This document shows positions 11,021 to 22,117 of a DNA stretch of 64,000 nucleotides, piece by piece; position 1 is the first letter of the stretch; each line of letters opens with the position of its first letter. Below the pieces are notes generated by a model. It searched no databases. It was given only the letters and a program-made list of their open reading frames with translations, and was not told the DNA's origin. The DNA is from Hyposmocoma kahamanoa. Taxonomy: Eukaryota; Arthropoda; Insecta; Lepidoptera; Cosmopterigidae. The stretch covers positions 5,575,405 through 5,639,404 of the forward strand of contig NW_020653713.1 of assembly GCF_003589595.1 (NCBI RefSeq), read 5' to 3'. A program made the translations under genes and the position numbers.

Positions 11021-12059
11021 ATTTAACACGATTTAACCTTCCCTGGGTCTGCGGAGTTCCATTTTTATAATTGGTACACTCGTCGCCATCGACTAGAGCC
11101 ATCAACTCGTTATTGAAGAGCAAAATACCAAAAAAATGCTATAGCAATTGAGTAGTTGCTCGATGGCTACCCACTGACCAGCTACTACTCCCAACTTTTA
11201 AGAGAATAACAAACGTACAAAATCCTGCCACTGACACTCTAACGACATCCAATTGAGATGATGTAAAATTAGCAGAGTCGGGGCCGTGGAGTTCTCATTG
11301 TCATTGAATAATGCTTCTAATAATGGGAGAAATGAGGTTAATATAGTAACGGACCGACGGTGACATGGAACAAGCGTCGCATAAATTGTATTTATTTACC
11401 CAGTTACTGAAACGTAAAAATCTTTCCAATTTGTTTTATATTCTGAGTAGTGTTCAATTATAGTATAAAAGTCATGAGAAAAATAATGGAAAAATTCGAG
11501 AAGTTTTGGAAAAGCCGGAAAATGGTGTTCTTTTTAAAGAACAGTAGTAATTTGAGCTACTATTATTTAGTATATGAATATGCTTACGCTTACACTAAAA
11601 TTGTTGTTGGATTGAATGAAAAACGATTGTCTTTATATTTTTTATTAGAAATAAAATAAATTAATAACTTCTATTATATAAAAACAAAAACAAAATAGCC
11701 CCCTGTGTAGACATTTGAAAACAGTCGTTCGGATGCAATGTGATTTTACACTTTGTACAAAGAATTTGGCATTTTTGTGGGAAATGTTGCGTCTTGTATG
11801 TTTGTCTGAAGTTATAGCTTTAGAGGATGGAAAAAAAACAAATAACTTATCATGCCCAAAAATGTCAAAGCGAGATTCTTCATGTAATGCCTTCGAACCA
11901 AATGGCAAAAGTTATAAGTTATAACAGTCAATACTAAAAGATATTTTTATAACCTACCCTCAATCAACGTTAGATTTTTTCTTGGGGTATTTAAAAGTGA
12001 ACTAGTAACAAGTGGGTTAAGAGGGTAGTTGTATAATACACGAAGGGCTTTGCATTGTC
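11021..12059. other. AT-rich anonymous DNA
   Basis: Nothing recognisable. Overlapping frames of 69-87 codons on both strands at 11645-11924 are mutually exclusive and show no family resemblance. Confidence 0.5.
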
Positions 12060-12150
12060 CTTCTGCATACGGCAAAGGAATGGAGTAGACGGCATCTTTG
12101 TTTTTCGAACGCTACGATTTAGTAGTATTCAACGCTAGAGTAAATGATTT
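12060..12150 (+). pseudogene. LINE C-terminal relic
   Basis: The plus strand reads KGMESTASLFFERYDLVVFN followed by ARVN, the degenerate form of the LINE C-terminal signature seen at 3.1 and 32.5 kb. Under 100 bp survive. Confidence 0.55.
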
Positions 12151-13412
12151 TTTTTTGCCATTTCCGAATGGTTGCATTACTATCTAAAAAGAACCCACAA
12201 AGAGAATGCAATTCTTTGTGAGCCAAGTCTGGCAAAATGAGTATGAAAATTCATTACTGTCCGCTGCTCTTAACTTGTAAATATTGTATCTACTAGCAAA
12301 GACCTATGTAAACACACTAAAGAACTGTCATGCAGCCAGCTGCTGATTAGCATCATTAACCGTAATTGCGAAAATTAAAATAATATAGTCTATGGTATTA
12401 CTTATATTGCGTTTCTTTATGGTGCACAAATATACCTGCATCACATATTTAAAACATGGCGATGAAATAAACGAAAAGTCTTTTGAAGTTATTTTGAAGT
12501 TCTTTCTTGTATTTTTGTTTTATGTCGCACTTTATATATTTTCTTTGCGAAAATGAGATCTAGTGAAAAGAGTGAAAATACAATAGTGAGCAAAAATGTC
12601 TCGGTAAACTTATTTTACTTTTTATATAATACGCACATTCTTCTTAATTTTTAGTCATTTATTGTTTCCTCGTGTTGTTTGAGAAAAGCACTATATATAC
12701 TTCGGCGGTAACGGAAACTGCCTAACTCGTATAATACAACTTTGTAACTCATACTCACCCAGCAATCCCTTACTTGCCGACCTCGACCGCTGCAATAATC
12801 TACTAGACAAACGTGTACCATCACTCGTCTACAAAGGCGTAGAATCCCTTTAGGTATTTCGTAGTTTCATGGTTCATTCAAATACAAATGAAAGAAGTGC
12901 GACTACGTATTTATTTAAATTTTTTTATTGAAGTGTTTTTCAAAATGTACCTACTCCAAATTAGCATAAGTATAACTTTTTAAACAAGATCGTAGTTAGC
13001 ACATACTATGAGGCAAAGTATAATTCTTCATTGAAGTCGGACTGTGAATGATCATGCTGATGACCTCTTTTGGCGAAATATGATTACTTGTAGCGGTAAT
13101 ATAACAAATTACAACCCTAGGCATTAGCTTTTAAGTCGAGTATACACTCACTTCGCTCTAGACCTAAAGAGCCTTAAATTGTTGCTTTCAGGAAACACAC
13201 ACGCCGGCCGTGCTTTTGACGTACGTTTCAGGAAGTTAAAATAAATCGCTTTGTGCGAATGAAAATGCGAAAACGCGCTTTCGCAGGGTTCTTAGACTGA
13301 AGAAAAATCTCATGAGAAAATCTACCTATTAGAATAGACATTGTAGGTTACTAAAATATATACATGTTTAATATAGAAGACAAGAAGGGCAATAAGAACA
13401 ATAAGAAGAATT
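12151..13412. other. AT-rich anonymous DNA
   Basis: No repeat end, RNA gene or convincing frame seen on either strand. Confidence 0.5.
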
Positions 13413-13714
13413 TACTAGCAGTAGAGCTCCTTGTGAAAGAGTTAATCCAGGGAAATGCTGCTACTTTACCTATTTCTGCTACCAAGCAGTAATATCAGCA
13501 TTACTGTATTCCGGTTTTGAAGGGTAAGGGTGCTGGTGAAGTTACAGGCACATGGGACTTGGCAACTTATGTCTCAGGGTGACGGGCGCAGTGGCAGTGC
13601 CCTCAGATCTTTGCGGTTTACAACTCTAAGTTGCACTGCAACTGTTATGGACAGGCGTGTAGCTTATCATCAGGTGCACGATTTATTCCCCGTCACTACA
13701 TATTATAAAAAAAA
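13413..13714 (+). repeat. Rep300, near full-length
   Basis: A useful reference copy. Head TACTAGCAGTAGAGCTCC, then GTTAATCCAGGGAAATGCTG, the self-complementary CAGTAATATCAGCATTACTG, GTTCCGGTTTTGAAGGGTAA, GGCACATGGGACTTGGCAAC, the hairpin arms CAGTGGCAGTGCC / GTTGCACTGCAACTG, and the tail CCCGTCACTACATATTATAA ending in an A-run. Confidence 0.9.
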
Positions 13715-14110
13715 CAGTTTTTTGCTATTTTATTTGCTAAGTGAACGGACAAGAAATAATGTTCTGGGTAATGTATTTGTTTGTAGACATTTCATAACCT
13801 TGGTATAATAAAGCCAATATCATAATTACGTCAAAAATGCTTTTTAACAAATGAAATTCATAGAAATAATACGAACTACAATGAAACAAATTATGTATAG
13901 GTACGTAAAACTTTTACAACTCACCTATTTAATAAAAATTATCGAGTATTCTCGTTGTTGCATATTTAAATCTCTCTTCGGAAAATTTGTCATTTTGCAG
14001 ATGTGGCCTTATATACCAAGAGTACCATTTGTCTATTCCCATCTTTTTCAGAAATAACCAAATCGTTTGAGATATGATTTTCGGTAAACATTTTGAAACT
14101 TATCATACTA

Positions 14111-14566
14111 GTATTTAGTAGCAGTAGAGCTTTTTGTGAAAGAGTCCGTCCAGAGAGGTACTGCCACTGTACCTATTTCTGCCAATCAAAATTGTCGCAC
14201 AATGAAGAATAATCCGTTTTTTTATACACAATAACACAGAAGGTTTTGTAACCAAGGGAAGTAGGCACTTCCACCTTATCGATTTCTGCCGCCAAGCAGT
14301 AATGTCAGCATTACTATCTTCCGGTTTTGAAGGATAAAGGTGCTGGTGATGTTACAGGCACATGGGACTTGTCAACTTATGTCTCAAGGTGACGGGCGCA
14401 GTGGCAGTACCCCCCATAGCTTTGCGGTTTAAAGCTCTGAGTAATGGATGGAATGAAATGGATGGTAAGCTACACGCCTGTCTATAACAGTTGCCGCAAC
14501 TGTTATAGACAGACGTGTAGCTTACCATCAGGCCTACGACTTGTTCGTCCAGTCACAAAAAAATAC
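14111..14566 (+). repeat. Rep300, rearranged composite
   Basis: Head TAGTAGCAGTAGAGC at 14111, interrupted after about 80 bp by about 75 bp of unrelated AT-rich DNA. It resumes near 14260 with TTCCACCTTATCGATTTCTG and proceeds to the 3' end CGACTTGTTCGTCCAGTCAC plus A-run. The 3' part carries an inverted duplication described separately. Confidence 0.85.
14461..14529. repeat. 69-bp near-perfect palindrome
   Basis: Left arm 14461-14493 begins GATGGTAAGCTACACG. Right arm 14497-14529 is its reverse complement with one mismatch, and the 3-bp centre is CCG. Both arms derive from the Rep300 3' region, so an inverted duplication occurred within this copy. Confidence 0.95.
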
Positions 14567-15228
14567 CATGTAAATATAGATAGTTCATATTCGTATTTGT
14601 ATTCATATTCTTTATTTGCTGGCGTAATTTACGTCAATTGTCAAATGCTTTCACCACGATAGCAAGCCTTACATTGTATGATATCTATACGATAAGAAGT
14701 TAATAGTATGAGATTAGATGGCTAATATCAGCCTCAATGTACCATAAAACTCAAACAATGTTTTTAATTTAATCAATGCGAAAGGAAAACATCAACGACT
14801 AATCAATTTAAAAAAAAGTTATTAACTTAATATAACTTTCATAAAGACGATGACATCAGAACAGATTGTCTCTTACGTAATAGGTTTTGATATTAACGGA
14901 GTTCCTTAAACAAATTAGCGGAGGAAACAAGAGTCGCTTTTGTTAATTGAGACTTTCTTATGTTTCTAGGACAGTGGTGTACGCGGGTTCTGTCCCAATG
15001 GACCCAGTAGACAAGTTTGGAGCGAAATTACTTTCCTGTATTAAGAGTTTCGTGTTTGAGTTTTTATTTAAATAGGTTCTTTTTTCACAATTACTCCTGA
15101 CGGAATGCGAAGATTTTTGAACGAGGACAGCACACAAATATACTGGGAACATTTTTGTTCGCTCAGCCCTTCAGGTCTCGCAGATTTTTTTTTATGCTGA
15201 CCAAGTCGCAGTACCACACAATACTTTA
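14567..15228. other. Anonymous DNA
   Basis: AT-rich; nothing recognised. Confidence 0.5.
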
Positions 15229-15566
15229 AATTGCTTGGCGGCATAAATAGGTAAGATGGCAGTACTTCCCTAGACGAACACAGGAGCACTGCTACCAGAC
15301 TTGCTAAACCTTCGCTTGGGCCTTGTGCGCATCTCGTACTTCTGGTGGTGAGCAACACGTTTAATAACAGCTGCAGTGCTAATCAGAACTTTAAATCGCA
15401 AAGATCTGAGGGTACTGCCACTGTGCCCATTCTTGAAACATAAAGTTGACAAGTCCCGTGTGCCTGGACCCTCCAAAACCAAAACGAAATTAATGGTCAC
15501 ATTACTGCTTGGACAAATAGGGACGGTGGCGGACGAATTCTTTCCTAAGGAGTTCTACTTCTATAA
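15229..15566 (-). repeat. Two Rep300 pieces in tandem
   Basis: 15229-15296 is the head of one minus-strand copy (plus strand GCTTGGCGGCATAAATAGG ... GGAGCACTGCTACCAG). 15335-15566 is a second, longer minus-strand copy (AACTTTAAATCGCAAAGATC, GTTGACAAGTCCCGTGTGCC, GAGTTCTACTTCT). They are separated by about 40 bp of other sequence. Confidence 0.8.
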
Positions 15567-16022
15567 AAGTCATTCGTAAAAAATTCGTAAGATATAATCA
15601 GCTGTACAAAAGAACTCGAACTGTCAGTCAGCGTCCGTCTTTCTGTCAGCCAGCCAACTGTAAAACAGGCCGGCACTAATTTGACAGATTTTAACGTCGT
15701 ACGCGGTAGCCCGAATATTTTACGTTTTTACAATACTTTTTTAAATATTGATAATGATTATTATTGACTGGCGATAGGATATCAATTTTGCCCTATTATA
15801 CATTATAACATACACAAAATTTATGGTTTGATGTGTTGTTGAGTGTACCTTAATTGAAATAAGAGGATTTGGTAGTAGGTAGTAGTAGGTAGTAGTGACT
15901 TAGAGTCGACGGCTTAGCGGTGGCAACCGTTAAAAAGTGAGGCGTGCCTACAGCTCCGGTATAGTTGAAGAAATATTATTTGCACCAATGAATGTTATCT
16001 CTTGGAACGCCTTATCCCTTAT
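15567..16022. other. Anonymous DNA with a short GTAGTAG run
   Basis: 15869-15897 is a degenerate GGTAGTA microsatellite (GGTAGTAGGTAGTAGTAGG). Otherwise featureless. Confidence 0.55.
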
Positions 16023-16631
16023 CCGCTCACGCGATACATGCAGCCGTAGACGCATACCACACCTAGAGGTGCCGGTGATGATTTTGTACCGATTTATCGG
16101 ATATCGAAATTATAACAGGTAAAAGAACTAATACTAATTGCTATTTCGGTAACTACTCTAGCAAACCATAATTTTTTTTAATGACTGGATCTGTCATTAA
16201 AAAAAATAAACTATTTCAAAAATACGTCACGACAATCGTGTGTGTTATTGTTTGTGCTGGTGATTTCGGTGTTTATTTATTGAAAACATACCGTAAGTAA
16301 CGTTTTTTAAGTTTACCCTGAATATAAAAGGTTTATAAACTATACTTTAGGGAGTAATTTCATGGTAAACGTTAGAACCACTCAAACGGAATATTATTAT
16401 ATTTACCCAAGTACACCAAAAATTTCATTAGTGCTTTTTAAATGCAGGATTTGCGGTGTAGTACTGCATTTTATTTGAGATGTTTTTGTTGTAGTACGGA
16501 GAGTATTTATTTAGCAATGCAGAATAATAATTTTTATTTATAAAAACTTGTATTTAAACTGAATCCTTTTCTAATTTGCGAAACCAAATCGCCGCCATTT
16601 TGCGGTAGGATGAGCGCATCGCGTGAGCGGG
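16023..16631. mobile_element. PIF/Harbinger-like element, copy 2 (inverted relative to copy 1)
   Basis: Aligns over its whole length to the reverse complement of 3307-3912. Ends are CCGCTCACGCGAT and ATCGCGTGAGCGG(G), better preserved than in copy 1. Flanks are TAT (16020-16022) and TAA (16632-16634), a possible degraded 3-bp duplication. A short frame shared with copy 1 (RRIPHLEVPVMILYRFIGYR) is probably incidental. No transposase. Confidence 0.75.
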
Positions 16632-17351
16632 TAAATTATAATACAATAATAAAAAAATAAATAATAAAATTCTTTTACTAAAAGCGTACATGGACTTAAA
16701 CAAATTGGTCCATCGTACGAGACGTGGAAGCGCTAAATGCTTTTTCTGAATTCTTCTTCTTCTTTACTCATTAAGCCGTTTTATTAAACCCGTAAGTACT
16801 TCATAAAATACCGACAGTTGACTCTTTTCTTACTAATTCATCAAAGTTAGTTCCGCATAAATATTACCAAGACGAGTTTTAAATTAAGTGCCAATGCGTA
16901 AAAGTGTTTAAACTACTTGTTTGCACCATACAGATGGCACTTGCATTACGGAGACGGCTCACTTTTTTCCTATTCTTGTCCTATTGTATTCTAAAGATGA
17001 AGCGTTAAGAGAAATCGGTGCAAATCATATTTCTTCAATCTGTTCGTGCACCCGGTGTAGCTCACCCAAGGCACTAGTCTTTTGAGACCCGGATGAATTC
17101 CGTGCAAACGGGCTTGCTCGCACACGTTATAGTGCCCTTCCCGCGCAACCATTATGTAAAAAGATATTAATCTATCTAATAAATTAATTAATTAATCTTA
17201 ATTAATAAGAATTGAATCGTCGAACTGGGCTATTTATATAATACGGGCCATTTGGCCTGAATTAACTGAATAAGTAAATAAAAATAAAATATAGTCCTTA
17301 TAATCGAAATGGGCTGTATTGTCCTAATTTTTATTTTATAATTTAAAGTAA
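16632..17351. other. Anonymous DNA
   Basis: AT-rich, with a TTAATTAATTAATC run near 17180. The slightly GC-richer 17040-17150 is unrecognised. Confidence 0.5.
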
Positions 17352-17599
17352 CGGGACGAACAAATCAAGCGCCTGATGGTAAGCTACACGCCTGTCGACA
17401 GGCGAAGCCAAGCTCTGGCTTTAAATCGCAAAGATCTGAGGGGCACTGCCACAGCGCCCGTAACCCTGAGACATAAAATGACAAGTCCCATGTCTCTGTA
17501 TACCAGCACCCTTCTTACCCTTCAAATTCGGAACACACTAATGCTGACATTACTGCTCGGCGGCAGAAATAGATCTCAAAGATCTCTACTGTTACTAAA
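17352..17599 (-). repeat. Rep300 copy
   Basis: The minus-strand copy ends at the plus-strand GACGAACAAATCAAGCGCC and begins at CTCTACTGTTACTA. It retains ATCTGAGGGGCACTGCCAC and GCTCGGCGGCAGAAATAG and lacks about 40 bp near the head. Confidence 0.85.
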
Positions 17600-18012
17600 A
17601 ATAATACATAGCCTTCTTAATATTATAATAGGTAAATAGCCTTCAAATGAGAAAAAAATACTCAAGAAAGAAACCACAGAAACAAGCATGCCTATAACGA
17701 AACTATACTATTTCGTTATATATCATAAAAACTCCTAAAATATTACAACTTGGTATTACACGATTAACAATATTAAGAAAAACCTAAGCATTATAAGGCG
17801 ATTATGCGTACCTAAAAGGTTTTGCTTTTGGTAAGCATTACATATAAAACAAAACACGAATGTACAGTAAGTGGCGCGTAATGGTAACATGATCCTTTCA
17901 TCCCGCCTTATCATTCCTATATTACACTGAAAGACAAAACCTAATGAGTGTAATTACATAGTATAATGTTTAGCAGTATGTCAGCTGTTACATTTTCGTA
18001 ACGGCAAACGCC
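17600..18012. other. AT-rich anonymous DNA
   Basis: Nothing recognised. Confidence 0.5.
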
Positions 18013-18262
18013 CTTGTGAAAGAGTTTGTACAGGGAAGTACAGCCACCGTACCTATTTCTGCCACCATGCAGTAATGTGATCTTATTACTGTGTTCCGGT
18101 TTTGGAGACTAAGGGAGCTGGTGATACTACAAGCAAATAGAACTTGTCAGCTATATGTCCCAGGGTGATGAAAACTGTTGCAGTGTCACTCAGATCTTTG
18201 CGATTTACATTTCTGAGTGACATGCCTACCCATAACGACTAACTGCACGACTTGTCTCTCTT
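18013..18262 (+). repeat. Rep300 copy
   Basis: CTTGTGAAAGAGTTTGTACA through TATTTCTGCCACCATGCAG, TGTGTTCCGGTTTTGGAG and CTCAGATCTTTGCGATTTAC to CGACTTGTCTCTC. Internal substitutions are frequent, so this is an older copy. Confidence 0.8.
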
Positions 18263-18309
18263 AAACGACAACTTTTTATTAAGAAAAAGTTATTTTTAAT
18301 TTGTTACAG

Positions 18310-18531
18310 TTTTATTGAAATCGGTTAATGGAAAGTGGAAGGTGAATTCCAATGAATTTTCCACCCTTAGAAATGAGATATTTTCTCAAAATTTTGACGA
18401 GACCATTACTAAGAGACCCTCATTCCGACAATCGGTTCACAAAATAATGTCGGAGTAATTGCATAACACACCTATACATAAAAAAATACAGTAGAATTAA
18501 GAACCATCTCCTTTTTCGAAATCGGTTAAAA
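18310..18531 (+). repeat. RepG copy, 5'-truncated
   Basis: TTATTGAAATCGGTTAATGG, then CCACCCTTAGAAATGAG and the end CCTTTTTCGAAATCGGTTAA. Begins mid-element compared with 6697-7143. Confidence 0.75.
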
Positions 18532-18750
18532 ATATTTTGAAAGTCATTAGCGCGCTTGTGCGCTGCATCCAATTCGTATTCGAAGGAATCCGAGACTACA
18601 CGCATCTAGAAAACTCGGACCCACTTCGGATGTCGCTTGTGCACTAAGTCCTATTAAAATCCGAGAAAATACAAATATCGCTTATACACCTAGAGATAAA
18701 ATGACGCTTCGGATACCTGTGACATGTCGGACCGTCATTTCTCGAAATCG

Positions 18751-19182
18751 AAACTTACCTATACTGACGTCTATTGACAAAATGCGGAAACTAAATAATA
18801 GACGTCCAATTTCCATAATCGTAAAAATTATCTAAGAGCGTTTGTCGCACTACGCCCGTATCGTATCAGGGGGTCTACTCTCGATCTCTGTCCGACATCC
18901 GTCCGAAACAATTACTGCGAAATAAGCAATACGTGACCAAATGAAAAGACGCGTGATGCGAGTGAAGCTTCATACATGATACTTGTCTTTTAATTTTGTC
19001 GAGTATTACTTATTTGACAGTAATTGTTTCGGACGGATGTCGGACGGAGATCGAGAGTAGACCCGAATACGAATCGGACGTAGTGCGACAAACGCTCTTA
19101 GATAATTTTTACGTTTATGGAAATTGGACGCCTATTATATAGTTTCCGCATTTTGTCAATAGACGTCAGTATGGGTAAGTTT
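18751..19182. mobile_element. 432-bp foldback element with ~187-bp inverted arms
   Basis: Left arm 18751-18937 (AAACTTACCTATACTGACG...) and right arm 18996-19182 (...CGTCAGTATGGGTAAGTTT) are near-identical inverted copies with scattered mismatches around a ~58-bp centre. Landmarks in both arms are GACGTCTATTGACAAAATGC, GAGCGTTTGTCGCACTACG and GACATCCGTCCGAAACAAT. No frame and no clear target duplication. A long-TIR MITE or foldback element is the best reading. Confidence 0.85.
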
Positions 19183-19255
19183 GACAAACAAGCAAGTTTA
19201 GTTAATTAGTTGTGCAAAAATTTTGCTAAAACCAAAAACAAGTATCTACAGCTAG

Positions 19256-19400
19256 CACAGGCACATGGGACTTGTCAACTTATGTCTGAAATGACGGGCG
19301 ATAGTTCAGAGGAGTGGCGTGGCAACTGTTATGGACAGGCTTGTAGCTTATCGTCAGGCGCACGACTTGTTCGTCCCGTCACTTGATAGTATAAAAAAAA
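19256..19400 (+). repeat. Rep300 3' half with internal deletion
   Basis: GCACAGGCACATGGGACTTG, then CAACTGTTATGGACAGGC and GACTTGTTCGTCCCGTCACT with an A-run. The hairpin region between them is mostly deleted. Confidence 0.8.
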
Positions 19401-19428
19401 GGAAACAGTAATTCGTAAGGTCTGCTGT

Positions 19429-19580
19429 TCGTTCCGTAGCTCAGATCGAGTCCAGCCAGACCGAAGGAGCTTTTCTTTTTGTTCGATCTTTGTATTAATA
19501 ATTATAACAAACTACTGGAGTAATTTCACAAAACGAATTAAAATCATGGTAGTAAAACATCGCGGTATTCAATAAATTGA
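19429..19580 (+). mobile_element. SINE-C copy, degraded head
   Basis: GTTCCGTAGCTCAGATCGAG is a remnant tRNA-like head. The body GTTCGATCTTTGTATTAATA, then AACAAACTACTGGAGTAATT and AACATCGCGGTATTCAATA is shared with copies at 33.4, 33.7, 36.0, 37.7 and 60.0 kb. Confidence 0.65.
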
Positions 19581-19639
19581 ATGCTACAGTTAGATATATT
19601 ATTATCGTTTGCATTAATATTAGATCTAATATCTGGTTG

Positions 19640-19755
19640 ATAATTTTACCAACTTAGTCAACCGGGACCATGAGATTTGTAAAGGGCCCGGAAAGTCGTT
19701 GGTTTATTTAAAAAAAAACAAATATATGCAATTTAGATTCGAAAATACAGTTTTA
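19640..19755 (+). repeat. RepP half-element
   Basis: Contains GGGACCATGAGATTTGTAAA, GGGCCCGGAAAGTCG and TTATTTAAAAAAAAACAAAT, followed by a TTTAGATTCGAAAA end. This equals the right half of the foldback at 59401-59850. Confidence 0.55.
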
Positions 19756-19789
19756 TTTCCAATTCGAAACTATAGCGAGAATCAGAGGT

Positions 19790-20300
19790 TGATTAGGGCG
19801 TGTTTATTCGACACGAATTTCATCGCGCGACCGCCGCGTATCGACCGCGTGGATCTAACTGTCATGGCAAAATATAAAAGTTGTATTATTCCATGGAATT
19901 TAAATGTTGTTGCCTAATAAATAGAATTCTGATTCGCCAGTAATGTACGTGAAAGCGGGTAACTGGGCGGTCGCCGTGCGGCAGTCGCGCGAAAACTTTC
20001 GCGTCGTGTAACTGGGCGCTTACACGTGGCGCCGCGGCGGTTGCGTTTTTTGCCCCGGAGAGTTGCGGCGTCGTATCGCAGCACCAGTGACGAATAATGT
20101 AATAGTGCAACCTATGCGGCGTGATCAAATGAAATCATTAGTACACCATTACGGCAGACGGCAGCGCTCGACGCCGTCGCCGTGGTGCGTGTATGAAAGC
20201 GTGTAAACAAATGCAAGGGCGACTTACAACTGCAGTCCCGCAGCGGCGACCGTGCCGCTGTTACGGTTGTTACGGCACCGTGTGTAATCAGCCTAAAATC
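19790..20300. other. CpG-rich island, unclassified
   Basis: Strikingly GC- and CpG-rich against AT-rich flanks (for example GCGCGACCGCCGCGTATCG and GCGCCGCGGCGGTTGCG), with several short self-complementary runs (GTCGCGCGAAAACTTTCGCG). It starts after TTAGGGCGTG and ends near GTGTGTAATCAGCCTA, which look like weakly related inverted ends. A CpG-rich MITE is likely. A promoter island is possible, but no gene follows on either side. Confidence 0.45.
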
Positions 20301-20645
20301 TCGATATATAGATATAATTCATTGTATCTATAATATTTATTGTTTTTCCTTTTACCATCACGGTTTTTCAAAATCTGCAGACAATAGTCTATTATTTTAA
20401 AAATATACATAAAATTGTGACAGTTTCACTAGAAATTACAAATCTGGGGACTCGGATAATTTTGAAACTACAAAGTTTAAAGGACAACCAACAAAAACAA
20501 GGCAACTATTATTGAGATATTTATTACCAGGAACATCATGAAGTATGATTAATTAATATTCAAGATAGGATCAAACTTACTTTCTTAGTTAATGTAAACT
20601 GTAGGCTTTGCCAGATAAATACATAAATACAAAAACACATATTTT
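20301..20645. other. AT-rich anonymous DNA
   Basis: Nothing recognised. Confidence 0.5.
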
Positions 20646-20905
20646 ATTAACAGTAGAGATGCTTGTGAAAGAGCTCGTTCAGGGAATTACTGCCATCGTA
20701 CATATTTATGGGGTAAGGGTGTTGGTGAAATTACAGGTACATCGGGCTTGTAAACTGTCTCAAGGGATCGGCACAGCGGCAGTGCACCTCAGATTTTTGT
20801 GATATGAGGCTCTAAGTGGCACTGCAATAGTTATGGACAGGCATGTCGCTTATCACCAGGCGCACGACTTGTTCATCCCAGCACTTGGTATCACAAACAA
20901 AAAAT
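20646..20905 (+). repeat. Rep300 copy
   Basis: AACAGTAGAGATGCTTGTGA to CACGACTTGTTCATCCCAGC, with the A-rich tail CACAAACAAAAAA. The segment holding CAGTAATG...CATTACTG is deleted. Confidence 0.8.
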
Positions 20906-21281
20906 GTTTTCTAAATAATTAGGTCTTAGTTCTTAACAGCGAATACTCTAACGCTTTGCTTGACAATTGAGAAAACAATTACACAATGACGTACCTATTT
21001 TATAATTTTCTACACCCTTCTACAACGGTTCTTTAAATTTTAATTTCTTGTATTTCTTTAAAATACTTACAGCCCGTGGTATATGTTGTTTTTTCCTCTT
21101 TTAATAGGTATATTATTTATTCATTTTTGTGTAATGCCTGGGTCTCTAGCGGCTACAAGCGAAACTCCGCGTTAAAGAGCTTTCAGTTTGTTGTAACCTC
21201 CGGTGACCAGATAGCTAAGTAGCTTACTTTCGCCAAAAAAATAAAGAAAACCGTCCAAGACACGATGTCATTTGCAGTATA
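20906..21281. other. AT-rich anonymous DNA
   Basis: Nothing recognised. Confidence 0.5.
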
Positions 21282-21513
21282 TGAGAGCTCCTTGTGAAAA
21301 TCCAGGGTAGTACTGCCATCTTACCTATTTCTGCCGCCAAGCAGTAATGTCAGCATTACTGTGTTCCGGTTTTGAAAGGTAAGGGTGCTGGTGAAATTAC
21401 AGGCACATGGGACTTGTCAACTTATGTCTCAGGGTGACGGGCAGTAGTGGCAGTGCCCCTCACATCTTTGCAATTTAACTCTGAGTGGCACTGCAAGTAT
21501 TATGGATAGGCGA
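21282..21513 (+). repeat. Rep300 copy, 3'-truncated
   Basis: GAGAGCTCCTTGTGAAAATC through the intact stem CAGTAATGTCAGCATTACTG and GGCACATGGGACTTGTCAAC, stopping after TATGGATAGGCGAGTGA. The final ~45 bp and tail are absent. Confidence 0.85.
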
Positions 21514-21828
21514 GTGAAATTTTCTATCGTGAATTCGATTTTTCTTAAGTTATTTTCCTCTATTGAGCATATTTTCCACTATTGCAAATATCATGATTAT
21601 GGAATTGTATTAATTGCTAAATAAATAACCTAAATTGGGAAACAGCGTCTTTCTATGATTCCAGTTTTAATGCAATAACAAAATCGTACTGGACTTTGTG
21701 GTCACGAAAAATGTAAAAAAAACAGTATTGCGGCAAATCCTATTGTTTTTAACTTCCGACGCAAGAGGGAAGTTGTAAGTCGGTAACCTTCGTGTCAGTA
21801 TGTTTTTTTTTGAGCTCAAACCACAAGT
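21514..21828. other. AT-rich anonymous DNA
   Basis: Nothing recognised. Confidence 0.5.
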
Positions 21829-21980
21829 ATCCGAGAAGCACTGTCACTGCGCCCGTTAACCTGAGACAAGTTGAAAAGTCCCATTAGCTTGTAATTTCAG
21901 CAGCACCCATACCCTTCAAAACTGGAACGTAGTAATGCTCGCATAACTGCTTAACGGCAGAAATTGGTAAGTGGAAGTCA
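21829..21980 (-). repeat. Rep300 central fragment
   Basis: The plus strand shows GCACTGTCACTGCGCCCGTT, CAGCACCCATACCCTTCAAA and TGCTTAACGGCAGAAATTGG, the complement of the Rep300 centre. Both ends are missing. Confidence 0.75.
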
Positions 21981-22117
21981 AAATCAAAGTATATATTACT
22001 TCTATGTGTCACACAGATGTTAAAATTTAAATAGTACCAACGTGACCCTGTTAGGGCGCCGCAATCAAATGTACATTAAAGATAAAGATAAAAAGAACAA
22101 CATTTTTTTAAGAGAAC

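Noticed and set aside
15937..16122. Short frame conserved between the two PIF-like copies (SRR.IPHLEVP.MILYRF)
   Set aside because: Both copies are the same repeat, the frame covers only one end, and the differences (H/R, L/V, S/N) show no clear coding bias.
13413..21980. Regularly recurring ~300-bp repeat mistaken for a CRISPR-like or satellite array
   Set aside because: Spacing is irregular, copies occur on both strands, truncations vary and A-tails are present: an interspersed mobile repeat.
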